64,000 bases of DNA from the NCBI GenBank assembly GCA_922989275.2, contig OV277868.1, positions 79,722,216 through 79,786,215 of the forward strand, given 5' to 3'. Shown piece by piece: positions 31,074-41,446 of this stretch. Numbering within the stretch: position 1 is the stretch's first letter; every line of letters begins with the position of its first letter. This stretch comes from Gari tellinella. Its lineage: Eukaryota; Mollusca; Bivalvia; Cardiida; Psammobiidae. The position numbers were made by a program, and so were the translations under genes. Under the pieces are notes generated by a model, which worked only from the letters and a program-made list of their open reading frames with translations, was not told the origin of the DNA and ran no database searches.

Positions 31074-31122
31074 GCAAACAGATTGAATCTAGATCAGACG
31101 CCACATCACGCGGTGTATCATT
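31074..31122. repeat. Half hairpin GCAAACAGATTGAATC
   Basis: GCAAACAGATTGAATCTAG, ATCAGACGCCACATCACGC and GGTGTATCA carry the left arm and loop; the right arm is missing. Confidence 0.5.
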
Positions 31123-31385
31123 TAATTCCAACTTGTTAAAACACTCGTTAAGAAATTTCGTCAATAAAAAAACTCTGAAGTTAACAACATTAACAGACGA
31201 CATCCTCGAAGTAGACGTTATTTCGGCAGGAAAAGAGTTTAAATATAGATCTATACAGTTTATAGTTTTACAGTATATTTTCATAAATCCAGTGGGCTTG
31301 AAAACCCATGAGGAGAACACCAAGTGCTACATAGTTATGTTATAAACATACATACAAAATATATAACAATGTATTTATAAACAAA

Positions 31386-31722
31386 CAAATATATGGCGAC
31401 TACATAAAGATGTGTCAAGTAATAACTTGAACGTATATAAACCACAATGGTATCACCACAAGTAACAATGGCTTCGAACAGTACAGTCGAAGTATTTTAT
31501 AATACAGTCACACCATGACATTCTGGTCAGCTTTCTATGATGTTTGCGGAAAAGTTAGTTACCAGTCGCCCATTGTCTCTTGGGTAGCACCATACATACT
31601 ACGTCTATCATAAACAAACAAATATAAGGCCACTACATACAGATGTATCAAGTAATAACTTGAAACGTATATAAACCACAATGGTATCACCACAAGTAAC
31701 AATGGCTTCAAACAGTACAGAC
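31386..31722 (+). repeat. Direct repeat pair, ~105 bp
   Basis: AACAAACAAATATATGGCGA through TAACAATGGCTTCGAACAGT (31380-31482) recurs as AACAAACAAATATAAGGCCA through TAACAATGGCTTCAAACAGT (31614-31718). Identity is ~90% by eye, spacing ~230 bp. Origin unknown; a degenerate GGACGTCTCTTAACAGCAGC hairpin follows (31715-31775). Confidence 0.8.
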
Positions 31723-31775
31723 CAAATTAGGACGTCTCTTAACAGCAGCGTCCGATCGTGGTCCGCCCTGTTTGC

Positions 31776-32340
31776 TACATGAAGTTGTTTTTTTATTTAA
31801 ACAGTATCGTTTCACCTACATATTACTCCTCTTTATTCCTGCATAATTATGCTTTTATTATAAGAGGGGACACCCCTAGAAAACTAAATCACGTACCGTT
31901 TGTGGTTTGATATTTTCCGTCTTTTGTTGGAGAAGGCATTCAAACCGTTTCTTATAGTTAATATACACAATTAAACAATTATATACAATTTACTACCTCT
32001 ATTGCCACGCCCCTCATTCCAAACTTGTGATATATCTTACTTTCTGAGACGAATCAAGATCATGTATTTGCAACTACAAGGCTATCGTTAGTACGTTTAT
32101 ATGTACACGTAATTTCAAGATAAATTGAGGGTTCATGGCAATACTATGGAAACTACCAGCTACTTAAACCGACAGGAAACAACAAACAATTACTTACAGA
32201 CCGACTGACTGACAACGCGACGACTTAAGTGACTGAACAAATGCCAGTCTAAAGCAACTTCAGACTTTCTGACTAAATGAAGCGTTGAGAACAATAAGAC
32301 TTTAATATGTTTCTGACCAATTATTCAAAGCAAGTGACTG
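31776..32340. other. Non-coding, nothing recognised
   Basis: AT-rich sequence, with no hairpin, repeat or open frame I can support. Confidence 0.5.
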
Positions 32341-32411
32341 TGTGTTTGGGCTAATTTAAATGAAGAACAATACAACATTGTATTGCCATTGATCTAATTC
32401 GCCCAAACACA
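32341..32411. repeat. TGTGTTTGGGC hairpin
   Basis: TGTGTTTGGGCTAATT...CAATACAA and TTGTATTG...AATTCGCCCAAACACA are mirror images with a few mismatches and almost no loop. It matches no other family in the window. Confidence 0.8.
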
Positions 32412-32531
32412 AGATTCAAGTTTGTTCATGTTGTTTCGTACCTACTCGTGTAATCTCTTACAGCTAGTAGGTAACTGGCTAGGTATGAATGACTTAACCA
32501 ATTACCCCCATAGCCTGTTTCTATCATTGAA

Positions 32532-32598
32532 GACAGGTGACCACTTAAAGCTGGTTGAAATTACTTTCAACCTGCCTTAAGCCATTATCTTCTAGATG
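32532..32598. repeat. Short GCTTAAAGC-type hairpin without centre
   Basis: GACAGGTGACCACTTAAAGC, then TGGTTGAAA, is followed immediately by TTACTTTCAACCTGCCTTAA. The GCAGAATGCGCC segment in other copies is deleted. Confidence 0.65.
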
Positions 32599-33104
32599 TT
32601 AGAAACTATTTCTTATGATACATATTATTGATTGTAAAAATTGGATCTATTTTCTTACGTGGAAGAATAAATAAAAGGCGTAAAAGGACGTATTTATGGG
32701 GTAATGGGTTAAACAAACATTAACAAGGAAGTCCCCCTATTACGACCATTGAAAGGACGCCATAGACGTTTATGGTGTTATGAACAAGTGGCAGAGTTAG
32801 TTAGGATGGCAGAAAAGCAGAGCGGATTCTGGTTTCCTTTTTGCTCTACCCCTGAGGCACCTGCCTTAAACCATGTCTATATTTGAGCGGCCTTTACGGT
32901 GGGACTCCCATACACTTTATACCGGTATGTCATTTATTGACAACATGAGAAATATCTATACACACGTGTATTCAAATTGGGTTAACAAAAAGGTATGCCA
33001 AAACCTTGAACTAGATACACTATAATATGTGTCCATACAACAAAAGGTTAAGTTCTGCAAAACATTTTCAGCTCAAAAGTATGTTCTGAAAGATGCATTT
33101 GCAT
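32599..33104. other. AT-rich, MITE remnants only
   Basis: AAGTCCCCCTATTACGACCA (32730) is a left-end remnant of the AAACCTCTCTATTACG family. No gene or other structure seen. Confidence 0.45.
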
Positions 33105-33256
33105 CTTAATATCTGCTGAGATACAATCTGAGTGACAAACAGTTTGGATCCTGATCATACGCACACTTACTTGGTGTCTGATCAGGATACGAATTGTTTG
33201 CAAAAGTGAAGACAACTCGATTCTCGCACACAAATGGTTGACACATTTAACCCTAG
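33105..33256. mobile_element. GTTTGGATCCTGATCATACG hairpin element
   Basis: The hairpin at 33135-33202 has arms CAAACAGTTTGGATCCTGAT and ATCAGGATACGAATTGTTTG around CATACGCACACTTACTTGG. It resembles the reverse complement of the F-type element at 25500-25630, ending in TTAACCCTAGCGACGAG. Confidence 0.65.
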
Positions 33257-33584
33257 CGACGAGTTTGCAATTTATTGCAGAAAACAACCCAAAATAGTCA
33301 AATCTGAGCTAGACTAAATTTGAAACCAGATGTGTTCATTAGAATTTCCAGGCGGGTGATTGCGTTAATGCAGTCTTGTCAATTTTCTATTAAACTAAAC
33401 ATAAAACAAAGTATTGTTATGAAAAAAAGGAACAAAACAAAGCAGGTAAAGAGCAAGCAAGGCAATAATTTACAAATCTATGTAAGAGGCCCATGCAGCG
33501 CTAAACGCTCACCTTGAAACACGCTAACCTGGGTCATATTTCGTTAAAGTTCATAAACTTGATAGAAGAGTTTTGGTTTATGTT
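33257..33584. other. Non-coding
   Basis: It begins with a CTAGCGACGAG end related to 3725-3996, then AT-rich sequence with short frames only. Confidence 0.45.
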
Positions 33585-34380
33585 TTGTGGTTTTAAACAA
33601 GACGATTTTATAATGTTTTCACAGGAAAAAAATCTAATTTTTGCTCCTGTGACTTAGATATTATGCAACAGACTCAAACTATTTCAACAATACTGGTAAA
33701 GGACCTCCAGAGATATCACAATGCAAAATATCAAAACCCTCGCCATATTTGTTTAACTGTGTCATTTTTACCCCAGGAACATGATTTGAACAATCTTGAT
33801 AAAAGACCTGTAGATGATGCTTTATGCAAAATATCTAAGCACAGTGTACTGTGGTTTTAGTCAAGAAGAAATTAAGTTTTCGTAGAAACAATCTATTTTA
33901 ACGCCTTTGACCTAGATATGCAACAAACCGGAACCATTTCATATATATTACTAAAGGACCTCTAGAAATGCCACCACACCAGTTATCAAAGCTCTGGCCA
34001 TATTGGTTTCATAGAAAATGCTTGAAAATGTAACTATAAAACTCTATGTAAAACCGTGATCCCTGTGTCGGGTTCATTTTTACCCAAGGGAACAATACGA
34101 AATGGCTTGACAGAGAACTTGTAGATAATGCTCTGTGCTAAATGTCTAAGATCAGGGTACTGTGGTTTCAGACGAGAAGATTTTTTAAGGTTTTCGTTGA
34201 AACAATCTCTTTTTAGATCCTGTGACCTAGATATGCAATGGACCGAAACTTTTTCAACAATATTGGTAAATGACCTCTAGAAAAGTCACCATGTCAAATA
34301 CCAAAGCTCTGGCCATACTAGTTTCATAGAAAAATATGTTTGAAAATGTCACTACTATAACTATGTAAAACCGCGACCCC
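33585..34380 (+). repeat. Three diverged ~0.3-kb tandem repeats
   Basis: The landmark GACCTAGATATGCAACAGAC-like sequence recurs at 33651, 33909 and 34224 (spacing 258 and 315 bp). Each is followed by CAACAATATTGGTAAAGGAC-like and TCAAAGCTCTGGCCATA-like segments. Units are diverged and carry no conserved frame. The repeat is probably an old satellite or the tail of a transposon. Confidence 0.75.
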
Positions 34381-34439
34381 ACGGACATTGCTATCATTTG
34401 ACACAACGGTAGAAAGAGGAGAGCAACGAGGGTAAGTAA

Positions 34440-35145
34440 GTATGTGCGCATTTTCTCTTATTTTGTTATTATTATTATTATTATACCAGATTTATATAGC
34501 GCTCTTTTCACACAGGGATTGTGCGTTCAAAAGCGCTTTACATGAAATAACACATATGTACCTATAAATCGGGAAAAGACAAAATAACTACAATTAGAAC
34601 TGAAATAAAAGATGAATAAACATATAGGTCATATTCGACAGTACCTTTCTCCAGAAGCTACAAAGACTTTGGTCAATTATCTGGTCACATCAAAAATTGA
34701 CTACTGCAACTCACTGCTATATGGGATTCCCCAAAACTCACTACGAAAACTACAGCGTGTGCAAAATACAGCAGCCCGCATCATTACCAGGACTCCTCGG
34801 TACAATCACATCACTCCAGTCTTGAAGGAGCTTCACTGGCTTCCAGTTCAACACAGAGTTGAATTCAAAATTCTGACACTCACATACAAAGCCATGTCCA
34901 ATGATTCTCCAATGTACATTGTTAGTATGCTGGACGTGTATAGACCTCGAAGAGAGTTGCGGTCTGCGAGTAAATCAGTATCGCTGGTTGTGCAGAGAAG
35001 TCGTTTGGTGAAGTTTGGAGATAGAAGTTTCATGCATGCAGCCCCAAAGCTCTGGAACTCTCTACCATCAGACATCAGAGATGCGAGCTCCGTTGCAGTC
35101 TTCAAAAAACGTCTGAAAACACACTTCTTTAATATTTATTATTAG
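34440..35145 (+). pseudogene. LINE reverse-transcriptase C-terminal fragment
   Basis: An open frame from 34612 encodes the region after the RT palm in CR1/L2-like LINEs: HIRQYLSPEATKTLVN, SKIDYCNSLLYGIPQ, LRKLQRVQNTAARIITRTPR, ITPVLKELHWLPV, and a C-terminal LWNSLPSDIRD then FKKRLKTHFF. The catalytic palm and endonuclease are absent, so it is a 5'-truncated copy. Upstream, a TTA run and TTATATAGCGCTC...AAAGCGCTTTACA sequence (34462-34545) is a separate repeat. Confidence 0.8.
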
Positions 35146-35156
35146 AACACATTAGG

Positions 35157-35625
35157 AAATGGATGATTGCTACCTCCGGGCTATGTTCTTGCTGTAGATA
35201 TTGTGGGTCTAAATGGGAGTTCTGGAATTGTACCGTTTGCCCATGCCTGTTCGGTGGATCTTGATGGTAGGGATTGCCCCTGATCTCTTTGAAACCGACT
35301 GGCTTGGGGTTTGCGGTATAATTCAGGGACAGCTTCGTATCTTGATGTTTTATAAAGTAAGGGTGTAATTTCAGCCATGGAACATGTAGGTCCCGCGGGT
35401 GTTGGGTGGAGAGGGTAAATGACTGCTACCCTAGGGCTGTGTTCATTCTGTATATGTTATGGGTCTAATTTTTAGTTCTGGGGTTGTACCGTTGACCAAT
35501 GCCTGTCTGGTGGATCTTTGATGGTAGGGATATGGCTCTGATCTCTTTTGAAACCAGCTGGCGGGGTCTGTGGTATAATTCTTGGACAGCGTTCACCATT
35601 TTTAATCATGTCATTGATCTTCTAT
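35157..35625. repeat. Diverged direct repeat between two LINE fragments
   Basis: GATTGCTACCTCCGGGCTAT, GTTCTGGAATTGTACCGTTT and TTGATGGTAGGGAT (35165-35275) recur as GACTGCTACCCTAGGGCTGT, GTTCTGGGGTTGTACCGTTG and TTTGATGGTAGGGAT (35421-35531). This sits between oppositely oriented LINE fragments and may be their 3' untranslated sequence. Confidence 0.65.
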
Positions 35626-35689
35626 AGAGTTTTTAGTTATGGTCGCATGCTATTTTTCCTAGTTACATTAGATGGCCTGCATTGGGCGC

Positions 35690-36350
35690 TCTGCTATTAT
35701 TTCTATTGTGTTGAACAACTGGAAGCCAGTGAAGCTCCTTCAAGACTGGAGTGATGTGATTGTACCGAGGAGTCCTGGTAATGATGCGGGCTGCTGTATT
35801 TTGCACACGCTGTAGTTTTCGTAGTGAGTTTTGGGGAATCCCATATAGCAGTGAGTTGCAGTAGTCAATTTTTGATGTGACCAGAGAATTGACCAAAGTC
35901 TTTGTAGCTTCTGGAGAAAGGTACTGTCTAATATGACCGATTTGCCGCAGCTGTGCGTAGCTAGACCTGCACACAGTGTTGATGTGCTGTGTCATATCCA
36001 TTTGGGAATCAAATCTAGCACCAAGGTTGTTCACCCATAATGACGGTTTGATTTTAGAGTTTCCCACTTGAACATGAAAATCTCCGGGAACGTTAACCTT
36101 TTTTTAATGAAACAGTATGACCTCAGTTTTGTCAGTGTTCAGCTTCAACATATTCTGGTGCATCCATGAGACTATGTCTTTTAGACATCCTTCGACTTTT
36201 GAAAGGGCTTCTTGTTGACTAGATGTGTCTTTAGGCTTAAATGACAAGTATAACTGTGAATCATCTGCATAGAAATGATGATCCAGATCATGATTTCTGC
36301 AAATTGAGCCGACAGGTTTTGTGTACAAGATGTAGTTCTTTTTCGACACT
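35690..36350 (-). pseudogene. LINE reverse-transcriptase fragment, reverse strand
   Basis: Reading from 36349 down: HHFYADDSQLYLSFKP (the YADD catalytic motif), SWMHQNMLKLNTDKTEVI, then a frame change near 36080 into VNNLGARFDSQMDM, IGHIRQYLSPEATKTLVN, SKIDYCNSLLYGIPQ and LKELHWLPV, where homology stops at ~35712. The overlapping part is nearly identical to the plus-strand fragment at 34612, so both come from one LINE family. Frameshifted and truncated at both ends. Confidence 0.8.
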
Positions 36351-36599
36351 TGACAGATAGTGCTTAAGAGTCACCATACGCACACTATACACGCTATACA
36401 CATAATGGGGCTTTAACGACTTAAAGACATTTCCTCAGTCTTTGACTCTAAAAGACCAGTATAAACAACCAGAAATCGGTGTCAAAGCCACCTGATGCTC
36501 GCCTGTTTAACGTTTAAGTCTAAAAAACATCTTGTATCAATAGAAAATCAATTTTCAGCTTAGAACTATTATCAAATTAATGTTGAGTCTTAGTCTAGT

Positions 36600-37447
36600 T
36601 ATATTAAACTTTAAACAACCCGTAACACCTTTAACCTGGTGAGTTGTAGTCAAAACAACAAAGTCCAAATCGTGTCAAAAATTGACAAATATTAAAATTA
36701 TTTTTAAATTTCAACTTCATAACATCAATGTTTGGCCCCTAATGAATCTCCATACAAATTTTCAGCACCTTAGCACAAGTATTAAACTATAAAAACAAGC
36801 CGTCCAAAAAACTTTAACTGGTGTTTAGTAGGAAAACACCTAAGTCCAAATCGTGTCAAATATTTACAAAAATTAAAATTATTTTTAAATTTCAACTTAA
36901 AAACATCAATGTGTGACCCCTAATGAGCCTCCATACAAATTTTAAGGACCCTAGCACAAGTATTAAACTTTAAAACAACCCGTCCAAAAAACTTTAACCT
37001 GGTGGTTTGTAGTAGAAAAACCTAAGTCCAAAACATGTCGAAAATTGACATAAATTAAAATTATTTTTAAATTCAAACTTCATAACATCAATGTTTAACC
37101 TCAAATGAACCTCCTTACAATATTTCAGCACCCTAGCAAAATTATTAAGCTTTTAAACAACCAGTCCAAAAACTTTAACCTGGTGATTTGTAGTAGAAAA
37201 ACCTAAGTCCAAAACATGTAAACAATAGACATAGATTAAAATAATTTTTAAATTCTAACTTCATAACATCAATGTTGACCCCCAAATGAACCTCCATACA
37301 AAATTATTTCAGGACCCTAGCCCAAATATTTAGCTTTAACACAACCCGTCAAAAAAACTTTAACCTTGGCCACGCTCATGCACACGCACACGCACACGCC
37401 TGGTGTATGACATTAGCTCTGCTGTTCTACGAACAGGCGAGCTAAAA
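36600..37447 (+). mobile_element. Pearl-like element, ~182-bp cores, right end intact
   Basis: Four-plus core repeats show TTTAACCTGGTG at 36631, 36814, 36994, 37175 and 37360 (spacing 180-185 bp). Each contains CCTAAGTCCAAA and CATAACATCAATGTT. The array ends in a CACGCA microsatellite (37380-37400) and the terminal hairpin TAGCTCTGC...CAGGCGAGCTAAAA at 37413-37446. The right terminus matches that at 5091-5130, while the cores differ from the 166-bp cores. The left terminus is not visible in 36351-36600. Confidence 0.75.
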
Positions 37448-38085
37448 TGGCATGAAATGTGTTGTAATAATAACAAACTGGTTTTGTACAAACAGTATAA
37501 AGTCGAATTTGTGAAAGAACCATATCTGGATGCTATTGATCTAAAGAAATTTAGAAGCAGCTATGTTTCATTTAGGTCATCATCCCATAAGTTGATGATT
37601 GAAAAAGGTAGACATATTAATTTGGTTAGAGAAGCACGCTTTTGTATACTCTGTGTTGATTCCGTAGAAGACGAATTACATTTCTTATTTATTATTTTGT
37701 CCATTAGATCTATATGCTGATCTGAGATCAAAATATATACATAATAAGTATTGGAATTCGCCAAACATTCATAAATTCAATAGCTTGATGTCTTCTAACG
37801 ATAAATTAACACTTCAAAAGTTGGTCATGTTCATATATTATGCAATGAAATACCGCGATGAATTTCTAATATGTATTTGATCTGAAAAAAAGATTAATAC
37901 TCGAATGCTGTGGAATACTTATGCATTATAGTTTGTATTAATCTGATCAACACACTGTTATAATATTGTAAACTTGTGTTCATTACTACACCTGATGCAT
38001 AAGTTTTTTCTGTTTGTATGTACTTATATGTGTATGGTCGGAGGCCTATGATGCGATTTAAACTAAATATTCTGAATAAAGTGAG
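37448..38085 (+). pseudogene. LINE ORF2 C-terminal fragment plus 3' UTR
   Basis: From 37450 it encodes KQYKVEFVKEPYLD, SSHKLMIEKGRHINLV, CILCVDSVEDELHFLF, then a single frameshift near 37690 and LDLYADLRSKYIHNKYW ... KLVMFIYYAMKYRDEF to a stop at 37880. The CxxC...EDExHF motif matches the C-terminal zinc region of the LINE at 58041. The 3' UTR ends TTTAAACTAAATATTCTGAA then TAAAG, directly against the repeat tail of B-box gene 2; the left edge directly abuts the pearl-like element. 5'-truncated insertion. Confidence 0.75.
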
Positions 38086-39589
38086 CTTGTTGATACTGAT
38101 CGCAAACGTCGTGCTGAGTATGCTGACTGCTCTGATGGCGAAAGTAGTGCCGAGTCTGCTGACTGTCCTGATCGCGAAAGCAGTACTGAGTCTGCTGACT
38201 GCCCTGATCGCGAAAGCAGTAATGAGTCTGCTGACTGTGCTCGCGAATGTCGTGCTGAGTCTGCTGACTGATCTAATTGCGAACGTCGTGCTAACTGCGT
38301 CGATTTCCTCCACAATCGTGCTGACTGCTCTGCTGTTCGTGTTGGCAATAACATTCGAACTAGATGCTGACTGCGCTGACCGCGAACTTTGTACCGACTC
38401 TATTTTCCCAAAATCAAATAGCTCCTCCCGTTCAGATCTAGATGTTGACGGTGCTGATGGTAAATCCATTTCTCTTCTCAACCTGTTTTTGGTTGTTGTT
38501 TTTTTTTTGCATGTGCACTAAAAAGAGAAGTCCGCTTACCAGATGCTGACAGAGCTGCTCGCGAACTTTGTGCTGACCCTCTCTGCCCAAAACCAGATGA
38601 TGGATGGCCCAATTGCGAACTTTGTGCTGACTCTCTCTCTGGAACCCCAGAACAGATTCTAGCTGGTCTGATTGCCAACTTTCTGCTGAATCTCCATTCC
38701 CACAACCAGGTGAATCGATCGAAATAATTCCAAAGGAATTGCTGACATCCAATGTGGCTTTTAATTCTGTGCTTGGTTTGAAGATGTATCTCCTGACTTG
38801 AGTGCGTTCAATCTTGACTAGAGACGTTTCCATGCGAGTTATTTCCTGTTTAGATTTATGCATGATAATATACAGCTCACATATTTGCTTTGCGCTTTCA
38901 AGTTCCTTTATTTCTGACGTTATCTTTTCAATCTTGTACTGCAAGGAATTTAGTTTATTTATATTCGAATTTATTTTATCAACATCATCCTTTTTCATTT
39001 TTTCAGCATGCAGTAGTAAACTCTTTTCTTGTTTGTCTAACAACTTATTTATTTCCCTTCTGAAGCTCTTGATTGATTCCATTGCATTCAAAAGACACTT
39101 TTCAACCTTTGAAAGTTGGCCATGTGACTTATTATTTATGTCATGTGATCTGTGCTCTAGAAATTCTAGTCTCTGTACAAAATCTCGATAAGCATTGCTC
39201 ACTAATAAGTTGGCGGATTCATCTTCGATACATACAACGTGATTACAGCTTCTATGGTTGATAAAAATGCATTTACTACAGCCAAGAAAGTCATGTGACT
39301 TGCAATAGAATTCGATAGGTCTACCTCTGTGCTGTTCACACATACTGGATATGTCTTTTCTAACCTGGTCTCCTGAGAGGGGCGTATTTCTCGGCATTCT
39401 TGTTTTGTCAAGTAGCTCATGGTGTTGGGTGGGCCTTGTTTTCTTATGGAATGAAAAGCAATCCTGGCACAAGTAATCCTCACAGCTTACACAATATCCA
39501 CTAGCCTCTTTCATGCCACCATCCTGGAAACATATTTCACAGTAGAAGTCAAACACGATCTCCGAACCTTCTGACATAGAAGTCGCCAT
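38086..39589 (-). CDS. B-box/coiled-coil protein, gene 2, with phase-shifted repeat tail
   Basis: From ATG at 39589 an open frame of 383 codons (stop near 38438) gives the same architecture as gene 1: first zinc site CEIC...CVSC...CQDC...H, B-box 2 C-x2-H...C-x2-H...C-x2-C...H...H, then a coiled coil. After about residue 295 the Ser/Gln-rich repeat tail continues to 38086, but its QSA phase moves between frames: ESAQSSQ in one, QSSRSAQSASS in a second, SGQSADSVLLSR repeats (36-bp unit) back in the first. A 10-base A run (38499-38508) is one likely slip site. The array ends against a LINE 3' end, so the original C-terminus may be lost. The N-terminal part looks intact; the tail is doubtful. 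Confidence 0.75.
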
Positions 39590-39708
39590 GGTCCATTTGA
39601 GTTCCTATACGCTTGGTGCTCTACGCAAAAAACGCAGGAACAATTCAACTCTGAAATCTTAGAAGCGCCAGTTCATTAATTTCTAATCAACGACGGAGCG
39701 GTGTTGAA
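39590..39708 (-). promoter_or_regulatory. Conserved 5' block of B-box gene 2
   Basis: On the reverse strand TTCAACACCGCTCCGTC, TTGATTAGAAATT, AGAGTTGAATTGTTCCTGCG and CACCAAGCGTATAGGAACTC precede the start codon. The first three match gene 3 and gene 1; the CAAGCGTATAG motif is shared with gene 1 at 17547. Promoter or 5' UTR by comparison only. Confidence 0.5.
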
Positions 39709-40094
39709 TCAATGGCGTGTGATGTTGACAATAAATATGCACAATGTATAGTATAACCCCTCTCTCAAATGTGTCCTGTGCATTTGAAAACCAGCATCGG
39801 CAATTATACTGCACATCATTAATTTATTAATTAATCATACAAAGTTTTATGATATCTCATTATCTGGAGACTGAAACACTTGATTTTCAGAAAACGCCTC
39901 TAGATCAACGATTGAGAGATAGTGCGTCTCATATGAAATAATAACGTTCTAGATAGTGAAGACTACCATCGATACACACTATTGAACCCCATATACACAA
40001 GCTAATCTAAAAGATAGTTCTACAATAAAACCCTTTTATTACGACCACTAAAATAAGACTAGTTGATTAGTTGAAAACTTAAGCAAGGTAAAGC
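39709..40094. other. Intergenic; left end of an AAACCTTTTATTACG MITE
   Basis: CAATAAAACCCTTTTATTAC (40023) with GACCACTAAAAT is the left outer end of the family at 12661 and 54051; no right end is seen. The remainder is AT-rich with no gene. Confidence 0.45.
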
Positions 40095-41066
40095 ATGAAA
40101 GCAATACCTCAAGAGACATAGAAGTTATAGGTATTTTTCGAAACCTAAACACAGATTTCGAAACTTAAACGCGAACCCTAAGTTCAAGGTCAATGTCATA
40201 GGGGTCCACATTTTTCTGTGCATGGAAAGGTATTGTCCATATACACACACATACCAATTATGAAAGCAATACCTGAAGGGACATAGAAGTTATATCCATT
40301 CGAAACCTAAACACAGATTTCGAAACCTAAACGCGGGCCCTAAGTTCAAGGTCAAGGTCACAGGGGTCCACATTTTTCTGTACATGGAAAGGTCTTGTCC
40401 ATATACACACATATCAAGTATGAAAGCAATACCTGAAGGGACATAGAAGTTATAGGCATTTTTCGAAACCTAAACACAGATTTTGAAACCTAAACGCGGG
40501 CCCTAAGTTCAAGGTCACAGGGGTCCAAATTTGTCTGTGCATGGTAAGGTCTTGTCCATATACACACACATACCAAGTATGAAAGCAATACCTGAAGGGA
40601 CATTGAAGTTATAGGCGTTTTTCGAAACCTAAACACAGATTTCGAAACCTAAACGCGGGCCCTAAGTTCAAGGTCAAGGTCACAGTGGTCCAAAAGTTTC
40701 TGTACATGGAAAGGTATTGTCCATATACAAACACATACCAAGTATGAAAGCAATACCTGAAGGGATATAGAAGTTATAGGCATTTTTCGAAACCTAAACA
40801 CAGATTTCGAAACCTAAACGCGGGCCCTAAGTTCAAGGTCAAGGTCACAAGGGTCCAAATTTTTATGTGCATGGAAAGGTCTTGTCCATATACACACACA
40901 TACCAGCTATGAAAGCAATACCTCAAGGGATATAGAAGTTATAGACATTTTCTTAAAATTGTTTACGCCGTTCACGACGACGCCGACGACGACAACAACG
41001 ACAACGACGACTACGCCGGGGGTATTGCAATAGCTCGTCATGTACTTCGTACAGGCGAGCTATAAA
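40095..41066 (+). mobile_element. Pearl-like element, 166-bp cores, 5'-truncated
   Basis: Six cores of the same type as 4033-5130 (AACCTAAACACAGATTTCG landmark at 40142, 40304, 40467, 40626 and 40791; spacing 159-165 bp) are followed by the GAC/AAC microsatellite and the right-terminal hairpin ending AGGCGAGCTATAAACG. It starts abruptly inside a core at GCATGAAAGCAATACCTC; the left terminus is missing. Cores differ from the duplicated copies by many substitutions, so this is an independent insertion. Confidence 0.8.
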
Positions 41067-41446
41067 CGCTAGGTCATTTATAATAGAATGGTTTGATAAA
41101 CGTGCGACGTATATCATCATAATAATACCGGACCAACAAGTACACAATTATATTCGTCTTCTAAGTCGCGCTTATCACAATGCAAACAGAACCTTAGATT
41201 ACGTTCAGTTCTAGATTGATAATAACGACCAGTGTTGGTTCTTAATGTATGTGACGATAATCTTAATCGCGATACTGGTGTTCTCATTTTTGGGGTATTT
41301 TGTCCAAGTATTCCTCACATTCAAATATTGTTTTATAGTTTTTATATATGTACAAAGACTGACTGTTACTTAATGATACATACCATTGTTGTTTAAATAC
41401 GTCGACAAGACGTTCTTTAAACAACATATGGAATTTTTTAAGATTA
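41067..41446. other. Non-coding, nothing recognised
   Basis: No repeat or open frame I can support in this stretch. Confidence 0.45.

Noticed and set aside
38560..38590. A splice donor GGTAAGCGG in gene 2 tail followed by TTTTTAG
   Set aside because: The implied intron would be ~25-65 bp, too short to be credible; the pattern is a chance match in repeat-derived sequence.
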